Source: Kiloniellales bacterium (GTDB lineage Bacteria; Pseudomonadota; Alphaproteobacteria; Kiloniellales; JAKSBE01). From it: a DNA stretch of 14,219 bases. The stretch lies in contig JASJAL010000251.1 in assembly GCA_030067055.1 (NCBI GenBank), positions 1 through 14,219 on the forward strand, in the 5' to 3' direction. Below the pieces are notes generated by a model. It was not told where the DNA came from. It was given only the letters and a program-made list of their open reading frames with translations, and did no database searches. How positions within the stretch are numbered: position 1 is the first letter of the stretch; every line of letters begins with the position of its first letter. This document shows positions 1-9,999 of this stretch, piece after piece. The position numbers were made by a program, and so were the translations under genes.

Positions 1-861
1 CACGTGACCCTGGAGCCCGGCGAGAGCCGGCGGCTCGACGCCGAACTGGCGCCCGGCACCTATCGTCTGCGGACCCAGGAGCCGGGCCCGGAGCTGGACC
101 TGGAGCGGCCGGCCGACGGCTTCCCCGAGATCACCCTCGAGCCGGAAGCGGTCACCGCCGGCGCCGTGACGGCGCCGGACCAGCTGGTGCTGAGCAACCG
201 TATGCCCTGGCGCCGGACCCTGGTGATCGAGGAGCGCGAATGGGTTCGCGACGCCCTGACCGCGGACCGGGCGAGCAGCCTCCAGGCTTTCCGCGACCTT
301 TTCTCCGACCAGGTGTTGCGGCCGGGCGACGAGGTCGCGGTCAAGCGCGTCGCCCTGATGTTCAGCGACCTGCGCGGCTCCACAGCGCTCTACCGCGGGA
401 TCGGCGATGCCCGGGCCTACCGCCTCGTCCGCGAGCACTTCGCGCTGCTGGCGGCCAAGGTCCGGGACCACGACGGCGCCATCGTCAAGACCATCGGCGA
501 CGCGGTCATGGCCGCCTTCATCCGGCCGTCCGACGCCCTGACCGCCGCCCTCGAGATCCAACGGGAGGTCGAAGCCTTCAACGCCGGCCGGCCGGAGACC
601 CCGATTCGGGTCAAGCTGGGTCTGCACGAGGGCCCCTGTATCGCGGTGACCCTCAACGACCGCCTGGATTACTTCGGCTCGACCGTCAACCTGGCGGCCC
701 GGCTGCAGGGCGAGAGCCGGGGCGGCGACATCGTGCTGTCCCGGTCCATGGCCGAGGACCCTGCGATCGCTGAGCTGATCCGCGATCTTTCGCCCTGCGA
801 GGAGCAGGCCGCCCTCAAAGGCTTCGACGCACCGGTCGGCTTCCTGCGGCTGCGGCCCTGA
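1..861 (+). CDS. Class III adenylate cyclase, DUF5939-type, 5'-partial
   Basis: The reading frame is open through the window edge, so this is the C-terminal ~286 residues of a longer protein; the GTG at position 4 is simply the first in-frame start-like codon. Counting from that codon, residues ~115-250 form a class III nucleotidyl cyclase domain. Metal-binding Asp122 (MFSDLRGST) and Asp166 (KTIGDAVMA) are present, as are transition-state Asn229 and Arg233 (STVNLAARL). The adenine-selecting pair Lys162 and Asp222 (LDYFG) is also present, so ATP to cAMP is the expected reaction. Residues ~1-110, including SLQAFRDLFSDQVL before the catalytic domain, resemble the segment linking DUF5939 to the cyclase in this bacterial family (recalled, not searched). 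No membrane segment is visible in the part shown. It lies 90 nt upstream of methylmalonyl-CoA mutase, which has its own promoter, so the two need not be co-transcribed. Confidence 0.9.
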   Translation, partial: HVTLEPGESRRLDAELAPGTYRLRTQEPGPELDLERPADGFPEITLEPEAVTAGAVTAPDQLVLSNRMPWRRTLVIEEREWVRDALTADRASSLQAFRDLFSDQVLRPGDEVAVKRVALMFSDLRGSTALYRGIGDARAYRLVREHFALLAAKVRDHDGAIVKTIGDAVMAAFIRPSDALTAALEIQREVEAFNAGRPETPIRVKLGLHEGPCIAVTLNDRLDYFGSTVNLAARLQGESRGGDIVLSRSMAEDPAIAELIRDLSPCEEQAALKGFDAPVGFLRLRP

Positions 862-888
862 CGCCTGAGGGCGGCGCGGGGCCGGCCG

Positions 889-917
889 TGGACTTGGCGC
901 CGGCTTCGGCGTATAAT
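889..917 (+). promoter_or_regulatory. sigma70-type promoter of methylmalonyl-CoA mutase
   Basis: A perfect -10 hexamer TATAAT (912-917) lies 17 nt downstream of TGGACT (889-894), which matches four of six positions of TTGACA. Transcription would begin near 923-925. This gives a leader of about 28 nt before the ATG at 952 and leaves the in-frame ATG at 916 outside the message. The match is by eye; no start site has been measured. Confidence 0.6.
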
Positions 918-951
918 GCTGCACTGCAACACAAAAACCGGACGACCGGGT

Positions 952-3108
<2,157 letters not shown>

Positions 3109-3547
3109 ACACCGACGCTTGAGTTTCAACCCGCGACGCCGGATCGAGACCGGTGCCGTGTGGGCGTCTGCGCGATCATGCAGTTCAAGGATGTGGCTTC
3201 AGGCGCTCGGGCCATCGTCGTGCTACTTAACCAATTCTTAAGGGCCGGGGGCATTGTTAAGAAATGCGATCACGGCGAGTGCTCGGTGGGCTGTCTGTAA
3301 AGAGATATCCACCGCAGCTGGGGTCGGACTTTCTTGGCTTCGTTTCGCGAACCGGAGATCTGATCCTTGTTCGATCTGTGGCCAATCTGAGTCGAACCCG
3401 GTTTTTGTTCACTGCAGCATGATTTCTCGCTAGACGAAGGCCTTAGGTGAATTTACCGTCCTGGCAAAACCCCCCCGGTCCGCAGCGCGGGAGCCCTACG
3501 ATCCGTTCCGGTGACCGTGTGCGGCGCCCTGACTCTGGATCGCCATA
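3109..3547. other. Long intergenic region upstream of the coiled-coil gene
   Basis: No gene could be supported on either strand in these ~440 nt. The composition is visibly less GC-rich than the flanking genes. It holds three TTAA elements (3227-3260), a 6-bp inverted repeat GTTCGA/TCGAAC (3369-3374 and 3392-3397), two GANTC sites (GAGTC 3389-3393, GACTC 3531-3535) that would be CcrM targets if that methylase is present, and a run of seven C near 3470. No clear -35/-10 pair was found. It most likely serves as the promoter region of the gene starting at 3548. An unannotated small RNA cannot be excluded. Confidence 0.6.
3227..3241. promoter_or_regulatory. CtrA-type box TTAA-N7-TTAA
   Basis: The sequence TTAACCAATTCTTAA has two TTAA half-sites separated by exactly seven bases, matching the alphaproteobacterial CtrA consensus TTAA-N7-TTAA. 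A further TTAAG lies at 3257-3261. Three TTAA within 34 bp is unusual at this GC content. The box is 119 nt past the mutase stop and about 307 nt before the next start codon, so it may act on that gene's promoter. CtrA itself is not in the window; binding is inferred. Confidence 0.5.
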
Positions 3548-6500
3548 ATGCCCAAATTCCTCGAGAAGTTCGGTGTAGAGGTCGCCGTCGGCCTGTTACT
3601 TACGGTCGTCTGGTTGGCGGTCGCGATACCGTTCTTCTTCAACCCCGCCAGCCTCGAGGCCCTCTGGCAGGACCCCGTGGCGGTGGCCCTCTACCTGGGT
3701 GGAATCTTCGCGCCCATTGCCTGTCTCTGGCTGGGCGTGATCGGTTACGCCCAGCGCCGGCTGCACCGGCGCTTCGAGGTGCTGTCCTACGACACCGCAC
3801 ATGCCGAAGAATGGGCTGGCAAGGCCGTGCGCTCGATGGAGCAGCAGGCCACCATGCTCCGCGATTCTTCGACCATGATGACGGACAACGCCGAGGTCCA
3901 GTGCATACGCCAGGCCGAGGCCTTGAAGGAGCAGGCGGAGATTCTGAAGGAGGCCTCGGAAGGGGTCGCCAACGACATCCAGGGCCTCTGCGAGGTCTTT
4001 CGCGGCCAGACCCAGGAGCTGATGGGGGTCAGCACCCGGGCCGCGTCCCAGGCCAAGGAACTGGAGCAGTCCCTCAAGGGTCAGCGCGAGGAGATCCTGA
4101 CCGGCCAGGACGACTTCGCCAAGATCATGAGCGACTCCCGCGAGTCCGTCCAAGCCCACGCGGCGGCGCTGGCCGACGCCCTGAACCAGGTCCGCGGCGC
4201 CGGCGGCGACGCCAGCGAATCTCTGGCCCAGCAGGTCGAGAGCATCAACGACAGCATCGCCCGGCTCAGCCTGGAGAGTGCCGAGGCGGTGGCCGCCTTC
4301 GACAACCAAGCCGAGTCCGTGCTGGCGGCGGCGCAGAAGACGACCGAAGCCGGCCACGGTCTGCGCAGCGGCGTGGCCCAGGACCTGGAGGCGATCAAGG
4401 AGGTCGGCGAGGCGGCGATCAACCGGATCCAGTCCCTGAAGAACCAGATGTCGGAGCAGATCACCGTCCTTCAGGAGGTCACGGATCGCACCGCCGGACA
4501 CGCCCGCGAGGTCCGCGACGTCCTGGACGAGCAGGCCCAGACCTTGATGCGGGCCGCCGAGCGGTCCCAGGAAATGACCAAGTCGATGACCGGCGACCTG
4601 GAGGTCCAGGCCGAGCGGACCGAGGCGACCCTGGGTGCCACGGCGGCGCGGGCCCGCTCGATGACCGAGGCCTTCCGCGAGGAAGGGGAGTCTCTGGCCC
4701 GGGTCGGGGACGAGTTGATCGAGAAGCTGATCGACACCTCGCAGCTGATCGGCAGCCGGCTTTCGGAAGCGACCGATGCCGAGACCAAGCGCATCGCCGA
4801 CGTGGTGAAATACGCCGAGAGGGTGATGTCGACCGCGGGCGAGACCTTGCAGCCGCAGATCGACGAGCTGACCGGGCGGGTCGACAAGGTCGCCGAGCGC
4901 GTGGCCCTGGCCGGCGAGGCGATCGAGCCGGAGCTGGCGCGCCTGTCCGAGCGTCTGGACAAGGCGATCGACGAGGCGGTGGCGCGCGCCGCGAAGGCCG
5001 GTGACAAGCTGCGCCCGGAGATGGCTCAGCTTTCCGAGCAGCTGGACGTCCTGATCAACGAGGCGCTGGACCGCGCCGGCGGGGTCGGCGAAAAGCTGCG
5101 GCCCGAGATGGCCCGTCTGTCGGACGAGCTGGATTCCCTGATCAACGGCACCCTCGACCGCGCCGGACAGGTCGGCGACCGCCTGCGGCCCGAACTCGTC
5201 CAGCTTTCGAAGGAGCTCAACGCGCTGGTCGCCGATGCCCTGGATCAGGCCGGCCAGGTCGGCGACAAGCTGCGCCCGGAGCTGGCCCAGCTGTCCCGCG
5301 AGGTCGACGGCCTGATCGACGAGGCCCTGGCGCGCACCGGCCAGGTCTCCGAACGGCTGCGCCCGGAGCTGGCGCAGCTCTCGGAGCAGCTCGATGGTCT
5401 GATCTCGGATGCCATGACCCGGGCCGGCCAGGTGCCCGAGACCCTGCGCCCGGAGATGGTCCGGCTGTCGCAGGAGATCGACTCCATGATCGACGGCGCG
5501 GTGGAGCGCGCCGGCGCGGTCGGCGACAAGCTGCGCCCGGAGCTGGCCGAGCTGTCCAAGGAGATGGATGCCCTGGTCGGCGACGCGCTGGAACGCGCGG
5601 GCTCGGTCGGCGACAAGCTGCGGCCGGAAATGACCCGTCTGTCGCAGCAGCTCGACGCCCTGATCGAGGAGGCCCTCGCGCGCGCCGGCGACGTGGGCGA
5701 CAAGCTGCGGCCAGAGATGGCCCAGCTCTCTCTGCAGATGGACGCCCTGATCACCGATGCCTTGAAGCGTGCGGGCGAGATCGGCGACAAGCTCGGACCC
5801 GAGATGGCCGAGCTGACCAAGCAAATGGACGCGCTGATCACCGACTCCCTTGAGCGCGCCGGCCAGGTCGGCGAGAAGCTGCGCCCGGAGATGGAGCAGC
5901 TCTCCGGGCAGCTCAACGCGCTGATGACCCAGTCCCTGGCCCGGGTCGAGGAGGTCGGCGAGAAGCTGCGGCCCGAGATGGATCGCCTGGGCAGCGACCT
6001 GGAGGCTTCGCTGCTCCGGGTCCAGCGCGCCGGCGAAACCCTCGAGCCGCAGGTCGAGGCACTGTCGACGCGCATCGAGGGCGCGATCGGTCAGGCAATG
6101 GAGGCCAGCGAAGGCCTGCAGCCGCGGATCGACGCGCTGTCGAGCAAAATCGAGGAGGCGGCCACGCGGGCGGTCGCGGCCGGGGCCGAGCTCGATCCCT
6201 TCGTCCAGCTGTTCTCGGAGCGCTTGGACAAGGCGGTCAGCCGGGCGGCCCGAACCACCGAGGTCTTCCAGCGCCATGCCGAGCAGCTGGGCACCGCCTA
6301 CGAGCAATCCCTCGGTCGGGCGGCCGGTGCCGCAGAAGCCCTGGACGGCAAGTGGCGGGACATCGCCGGCCAGATCACCGCGACCCTGGACCGCTGTGCC
6401 GAGCTCTCCGAAACCTTCGAGCAACAAAGCACCGCGATCACCCAGGCGGCCGGTGCGGCCGGCGACGAGGCCGCCAAGATGAAGGCCGCCGTGGTCGAGG

Positions 6501-7330
6501 AGATCGCGCAGATCGGCCGGCTGTTCGACGAGGCCCGCGACACCATCTCCAAGCTGGACAACGCGGTCGGCGAGGAAAGCAACCAGATCCGCGCCGCCGC
6601 GGAAGCCGCCCGCACAACTTCGCAGGAGGTCCGCGGAGAGCTGCAAGCCGAGGCCAAGGCCCTGGTCGAGGCCTCGAAGGAGGTCGTCCAGCGCCTGCAC
6701 GAGGCCGGCGCTTCGGTCGGCCAGCGCGCCGACACCCTGCGCGGCGCGGCCGACGACGCGTTGAAGCGCAGCGAGGAGCTGAGCAAAGCCCTGGAGACCC
6801 GCAGCAAGGACGTCGGACGCGCGGTCGAGCGAGTCGAGAAGAACGTCGCCAAGGTCGGCGAGGGCTTCCGCAGCCAGGCCCGCGAGCTGATCAAGGCCTC
6901 GGAACAGGCGATCGTCCAGGCCCAGGCCATGCGCGAGCGCGAGGAGGTCGAGCAGCGCGGTGACTTCTTCCGCACCGCGACCTCGATGATCGAGGACCTC
7001 AACTCGGTCGCCGCCGACCTGCACCGCTACCTGGAGGATGAGCCCCCCGACACCCTGTGGAAGCGCTACCACAAGGGCGACCGCTCGATCTTTGCCCGAC
7101 GGCTGGCGCGGCGCAGCGACGACAACTCCCTGCCGATGATCGAGCGTCGCTTCGAGACCGACGAGCGCTTCCGGCGCCAGGCCGAGCGCTACATCCGCGA
7201 CTTCGAAAGCCTGCTCGACCAGGCCAGCAACTGCGATCCGGAGAACGTGCTGAGCACGACCTTCCTGACGGCCGACGTCGGCAAGCTCTACCTGCTGCTC
7301 TCGCGCTCGCTGGGGCGGGCCGCAGAGTAG
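3548..7330 (+). CDS. Giant membrane-anchored coiled-coil repeat protein, TipN-like architecture
   Basis: This 1260-residue protein has two N-terminal membrane helices (~11-31 and ~43-67) followed by a basic stretch (AQRRLHRRFE). That pattern predicts both ends in the cytoplasm. Residues ~80-1135 are almost entirely heptad-like helix rich in E, A, Q and R. Within this, ~430-890 is a repeat array with a proline every 29 residues. The final ~125 residues (from ~1137) look globular, with W1171, KGDR (1176-1179) and DVGKLY ending at 1248. Two N-terminal membrane helices, a very long coiled coil and a C-terminal domain of this kind recall TipN, the birth-scar polarity factor of Caulobacter; the likeness is from memory and the repeat array is not something I know from TipN. 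ATG 3548 is the only start after the in-frame TGA at 3530. Its ribosome site is weak. A CtrA-like box lies upstream. The protein is certain; the TipN relationship is tentative. Confidence 0.85.
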   Translation: MPKFLEKFGVEVAVGLLLTVVWLAVAIPFFFNPASLEALWQDPVAVALYLGGIFAPIACLWLGVIGYAQRRLHRRFEVLSYDTAHAEEWAGKAVRSMEQQATMLRDSSTMMTDNAEVQCIRQAEALKEQAEILKEASEGVANDIQGLCEVFRGQTQELMGVSTRAASQAKELEQSLKGQREEILTGQDDFAKIMSDSRESVQAHAAALADALNQVRGAGGDASESLAQQVESINDSIARLSLESAEAVAAFDNQAESVLAAAQKTTEAGHGLRSGVAQDLEAIKEVGEAAINRIQSLKNQMSEQITVLQEVTDRTAGHAREVRDVLDEQAQTLMRAAERSQEMTKSMTGDLEVQAERTEATLGATAARARSMTEAFREEGESLARVGDELIEKLIDTSQLIGSRLSEATDAETKRIADVVKYAERVMSTAGETLQPQIDELTGRVDKVAERVALAGEAIEPELARLSERLDKAIDEAVARAAKAGDKLRPEMAQLSEQLDVLINEALDRAGGVGEKLRPEMARLSDELDSLINGTLDRAGQVGDRLRPELVQLSKELNALVADALDQAGQVGDKLRPELAQLSREVDGLIDEALARTGQVSERLRPELAQLSEQLDGLISDAMTRAGQVPETLRPEMVRLSQEIDSMIDGAVERAGAVGDKLRPELAELSKEMDALVGDALERAGSVGDKLRPEMTRLSQQLDALIEEALARAGDVGDKLRPEMAQLSLQMDALITDALKRAGEIGDKLGPEMAELTKQMDALITDSLERAGQVGEKLRPEMEQLSGQLNALMTQSLARVEEVGEKLRPEMDRLGSDLEASLLRVQRAGETLEPQVEALSTRIEGAIGQAMEASEGLQPRIDALSSKIEEAATRAVAAGAELDPFVQLFSERLDKAVSRAARTTEVFQRHAEQLGTAYEQSLGRAAGAAEALDGKWRDIAGQITATLDRCAELSETFEQQSTAITQAAGAAGDEAAKMKAAVVEEIAQIGRLFDEARDTISKLDNAVGEESNQIRAAAEAARTTSQEVRGELQAEAKALVEASKEVVQRLHEAGASVGQRADTLRGAADDALKRSEELSKALETRSKDVGRAVERVEKNVAKVGEGFRSQARELIKASEQAIVQAQAMREREEVEQRGDFFRTATSMIEDLNSVAADLHRYLEDEPPDTLWKRYHKGDRSIFARRLARRSDDNSLPMIERRFETDERFRRQAERYIRDFESLLDQASNCDPENVLSTTFLTADVGKLYLLLSRSLGRAAE
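4832..6217 (+). repeat. In-frame 87-bp (29-residue) repeat array, 'proline ladder'
   Basis: This lies within the giant coiled-coil gene. The typical unit is VGDKLRPEMAQLSEQLDALI followed by about nine residues ending RAGQ. The conserved proline (LRPE) falls at residues 461, 490, 519, 548, 577, 606, 635, 664, 693, 722, 751, 780 and 809, exactly 29 apart. Outside this run the spacing becomes 25: proline 436 before it, and 834, 859 and 884 after it. That makes 17 prolines in total. The units differ by many substitutions, so the array is old or has diverged under selection. Only the core encoding LRPE stays similar at the DNA level. Proline-punctuated amphipathic helices of this type resemble apolipoprotein repeats in principle, with a different unit length. 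Confidence 0.9.
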
Positions 7331-7403
7331 GGACCGCCTCGCCGGCCGCCGCGCGCGGCCAGAAAAGCATAGCCCTGCCGGGCTCCTCGGATAGACTGCC
7401 GGG

Positions 7404-9242
7404 ATGCGGCCGACCACCATCGACACCGGCGAAGTCCAGCTGCGCGACCATCTGAAGACCCTGATGGCGCTGCTGCCCTATCTCTGGCCGCGCGGCCGGG
7501 CCGGGCTGCGGGCGCGCGTCGTCCTCGCCCTGATCTTCCTGATCGCGGCCAAGGTCGCCACGGTCTACGTGCCGCTGCTGCTCGGCCGGACCGTCGACGA
7601 GCTTTCGCCGGGGGTGGACGGCACCTTGCTGGCGATTCCGCTGGCCCTGCTGATCGCCTACGGCGTGGTGCGCGTCCTGGCGCGGGGCTTCGCCGAGGTG
7701 CGCGACGCTATCTTCGCCAACGTCGCGCAGAACGCGATCCGCCTGCTCTCGCTCAGGGCCTTCCGACACCTCCACGCTCTGGCGTTGCGCTTTCACCTGG
7801 AGCGCCAGACCGGCGGCCTCAACCGAGCCATCGACCGCGGGGCCAAGGGCATCGAATTCCTGCTGCAGTTCATCTCCTTCAGCGTTCTGCCCACCCTGGT
7901 CGAGATTGCCCTGGTCGCCGGCATCCTCTGGGTGCTCTTCGACTGGCGCTTCTCGGCGATCACCATCGTCACCGTGGCCGGCTACATCTGGTTCACCTTC
8001 CGGGTCACGGAATGGCGAATCCGGCTGCGCCGCGAGATGAACGAGGCCGACAACGACGCCAACACCAAGGCCATCGACAGCCTGCTGAACTACGAGACGG
8101 TGAAGTACTTCGGCAACGAGGCACACGAGGCCCGGCGCTTCGACCAGGCCCTGGCGCATTACGAGGGCGCAGCGGTGAAAAGCCGGACCAGCCTCTCGAT
8201 GCTGAACAGCGGCCAGACCGTGATCGTAACCCTGGGCATCACCGTGATGATGATCCTGGCGGCGCAGGGCGTGGTCGCCGGGACCATGACCGTCGGCGAC
8301 TTCGTCATGGTCAACACCTACCTGCTGCAGCTGGCCATGCCGCTCGGCTTTCTCGGCACGGTCTATCGCGAGATCAAGCAGTCATTGGTCGACCTCGAGG
8401 TCATGTTCGGCCTGCTGCGCTCGGCGCCCGAGGTCGAGGATCGCCCCGACGCGCAGCCCCTGGCGGCGAGCGGTGGCGCGGTCGTTTTCGAGGGCGTTTG
8501 CTTCGGCTACGACCCGCGGCGGCCGATCCTGCAGGACGTCTCCTTCGAGGTGCCGGCCGGCCAGACCGTGGCCATCGTCGGGCCCTCGGGCGCCGGCAAG
8601 TCGACCATCAGCCGGATCCTGTTCCGCTTCTACGACGTCACCGACGGCCGGGTCCTGATCGACGGCCAGGACATCCGCGCCGTGACTCAGGCCTCCCTGC
8701 GCGCCGCAATCGGCATCGTTCCCCAGGATACCGTCCTGTTCAACGACACCATCTACTACAATGTTGCCTATGGCCGGCCGAGCGCCAGCCGGGCCGAGGT
8801 CGAGGACGCGGCGCGCCTCGCCCAGATCCACGACTTCGTCCAAGGCCTGCCGGACGGCTACGATGCCATGGTCGGCGAGCGCGGCCTGAAGCTCTCGGGC
8901 GGCGAGAAGCAGCGGGTTGCCATCGCCCGGACCCTGCTCAAGAACCCCTGCATCTTCCTCTTCGACGAGGCGACCTCCTCGCTCGACACCAAGACCGAGC
9001 GCGAGATCCAGGACAGCCTGCGCGCGGTCTCCCGCGGCCGCTCGACCCTGGTCATCGCCCACCGGCTCTCGACCGTGGTCGACGCCGATCAGATCCTGGT
9101 CCTGGAGGCCGGCCGTATCGTCGAGCGTGGCCGCCACGAGGAGCTCCTGGCCGCCCGCGGTGCCTATGCCGCAATGTGGGAGCGCCAGCAAAAGTCCGCC
9201 GCGGAAAGCCGGAGCGAGGAGGCGCCAGAGGCGGCGGAGTAG
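7404..9242 (+). CDS. atm1: Atm1-type ABC exporter, fused membrane and ATPase domains
   Basis: This 612-residue half-transporter would form a homodimer in the inner membrane. Six membrane helices lie at about 38-60, 74-94, 155-179, 184-202, 271-293 and 300-320. The ATPase domain has Walker A GPSGAGKST (393-401), a Q-loop in IVPQDTVLF, the LSGGE signature (497-501), Walker B IFLFDE (517-522) and switch His553. The segment NYETVKYFGNEAHEARRFD (from 229) is typical of the Atm1/HMT1 family. Asn268, Gln271 and the MPLGFLG stretch (312-318) sit where the Novosphingobium Atm1 structure binds glutathione. The family exports glutathione-linked compounds and heavy-metal adducts, and mitochondrial members support Fe-S protein assembly. 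The gene starts 73 nt after the coiled-coil gene and shows no obvious promoter of its own. Substrate is inferred. Confidence 0.92.
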   Translation: MRPTTIDTGEVQLRDHLKTLMALLPYLWPRGRAGLRARVVLALIFLIAAKVATVYVPLLLGRTVDELSPGVDGTLLAIPLALLIAYGVVRVLARGFAEVRDAIFANVAQNAIRLLSLRAFRHLHALALRFHLERQTGGLNRAIDRGAKGIEFLLQFISFSVLPTLVEIALVAGILWVLFDWRFSAITIVTVAGYIWFTFRVTEWRIRLRREMNEADNDANTKAIDSLLNYETVKYFGNEAHEARRFDQALAHYEGAAVKSRTSLSMLNSGQTVIVTLGITVMMILAAQGVVAGTMTVGDFVMVNTYLLQLAMPLGFLGTVYREIKQSLVDLEVMFGLLRSAPEVEDRPDAQPLAASGGAVVFEGVCFGYDPRRPILQDVSFEVPAGQTVAIVGPSGAGKSTISRILFRFYDVTDGRVLIDGQDIRAVTQASLRAAIGIVPQDTVLFNDTIYYNVAYGRPSASRAEVEDAARLAQIHDFVQGLPDGYDAMVGERGLKLSGGEKQRVAIARTLLKNPCIFLFDEATSSLDTKTEREIQDSLRAVSRGRSTLVIAHRLSTVVDADQILVLEAGRIVERGRHEELLAARGAYAAMWERQQKSAAESRSEEAPEAAE

Positions 9243-9249
9243 CGGATTC

Positions 9250-9528
9250 ATGAAGATCGATGAGCAGACTTACTATGCGAGGCTGCTGATGCATACGCAT
9301 GACAATTGGTCGGTCGTTGAGATCGAGGACGAGGAAGATAATGCGGTCGCGGGCGGCGGGGTTCGGATGCAAATTCCCAAGGATGCCATTCCCCCGTACC
9401 TTCGACAGGTTGGATCGAGGTTTCGCTTCACAATGCGGACGGTTTGGCCAGACAAGGACGATTCTGTCGATGAATTGAGAGCGGCCCATAGGGAAGCCGT
9501 GATTGTCCATGAGTTGACCAATGACTAG
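9250..9528 (+). CDS. Small acidic orphan protein, 92 residues
   Basis: I do not recognise this protein. It has no membrane segment or signal peptide. There is an acidic patch (EIEDEED, 24-30), a glycine turn (AGGG), and a basic/aromatic stretch (SRFRFTMRTVW, 56-66). A GGAG at 9236-9239, inside the end of the exporter gene, sits 10 nt before the ATG, so it may be translated from the exporter transcript. Base composition stands out: about 53% GC by hand count (149 of 279) in a region where neighbours are clearly higher, with A/T-ending codons that the flanking genes avoid. This suggests a recent arrival or relaxed codon selection. It could be spurious, but start, ribosome site and a plausible soluble-protein composition argue for a real gene. 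Confidence 0.6.
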   Translation: MKIDEQTYYARLLMHTHDNWSVVEIEDEEDNAVAGGGVRMQIPKDAIPPYLRQVGSRFRFTMRTVWPDKDDSVDELRAAHREAVIVHELTND

Positions 9529-9564
9529 GCTACATCCGGGTTGCACCTGCTCCCTAGCGTCTAA

Positions 9565-9999
9565 ATGACCCCCAACCTCACCCACATCGCGCTGCACGTT
9601 CGGGACCTGGAGGCCTGCATCGGCTTCTACCGGGACTTCTGCGGGCTTGAGATCGTGCACCAGCGCGCCGATGGCGGCACCCGGGTGGTCTGGCTGGCCG
9701 AGCCGGGGCGCGAGTCGGAGTTCATCTTCGTGCTGCTGCCCGGCGGGCCGGGGCGCGACCAGGGCGAGGGCGACTACAGCCACTTCGGCTTCGCGCTCGA
9801 CAGCAAGGCGGCCGTGGACGCCATCGCCGAGCGGGCCGAGGCGGCCGGCTGCCTGGCTTGGGCGCCCCGGCAGGAGCCCTATCCGGTCGGCTACTACTGC
9901 GGCCTGAAGGATCCCGACGGCAACTTCGTCGAGTTCAGCTACGGTCAGCCGCTGGGGCCGGGCGCGGAAGGGGCCGGTGCAGAAAGGGGCGGCGCGTGA
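9565..9999 (+). CDS. VOC (glyoxalase-fold) metalloprotein
   Basis: This 144-residue cytosolic protein belongs to the vicinal oxygen chelate superfamily, which includes glyoxalase I. Two beta-alpha-beta-beta-beta units are visible. The four expected metal ligands are His7 (LTHIALHV), Glu52 (SEFIFVLL), His73 (YSHFGFAL) and Glu123 (GNFVEFSYG). DPDGNFVEF near the C-terminus is the usual family ending, followed by a Gly/Ala-rich tail. A lactoylglutathione-lyase-like role is possible, but the exact substrate cannot be told. Its stop codon overlaps the meaB start by 4 nt (GTGA), so the two are translationally coupled. That would fit methylmalonyl-CoA epimerase, also a VOC enzyme, but the sequence does not match that family as I know it. 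No convincing ribosome site lies before the ATG. Confidence 0.85.
   Translation: MTPNLTHIALHVRDLEACIGFYRDFCGLEIVHQRADGGTRVVWLAEPGRESEFIFVLLPGGPGRDQGEGDYSHFGFALDSKAAVDAIAERAEAAGCLAWAPRQEPYPVGYYCGLKDPDGNFVEFSYGQPLGPGAEGAGAERGGA

Noticed and set aside
3369..3397. GTTCGA/TCGAAC inverted repeat resembling a tRNA T-loop
   Set aside because: No acceptor, D or anticodon arms could be drawn around it on either strand.
3511..5004. 497-codon plus-strand frame starting at GTG 3511
   Set aside because: It overlaps the coiled-coil gene out of frame and gives an Arg/Gly/Pro-rich product typical of a shifted reading of GC-rich coding DNA.
4832..6217. Regular ~87-bp repetition that might be read as a CRISPR-like or non-coding tandem array
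   Set aside because: The period is exactly 29 codons in frame, units are diverged at DNA level but conserved as protein, and there are no identical repeats with unique spacers.
7344..7360. GGCCGC/GCGGCC hairpin after the coiled-coil gene as a terminator
   Set aside because: Only 6 bp of G/C, no T run follows, and such short stems are expected by chance in this composition.
3596..7426. Very long open frame (1276 codons) on the minus strand, antisense to the coiled-coil gene
   Set aside because: It mirrors the sense repeats and the strong codon periodicity of GC-rich DNA. Its product is a Leu/Gly/Gln/His-rich string without recognisable domains, while the plus-strand frame has membrane helices and ordered repeats.
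9565..9999. Assignment of the VOC gene as methylmalonyl-CoA epimerase because of its meaB neighbour
   Set aside because: The fold and metal ligands fit, but the epimerase-typical central and C-terminal motifs I know are not seen. Context alone is not enough.
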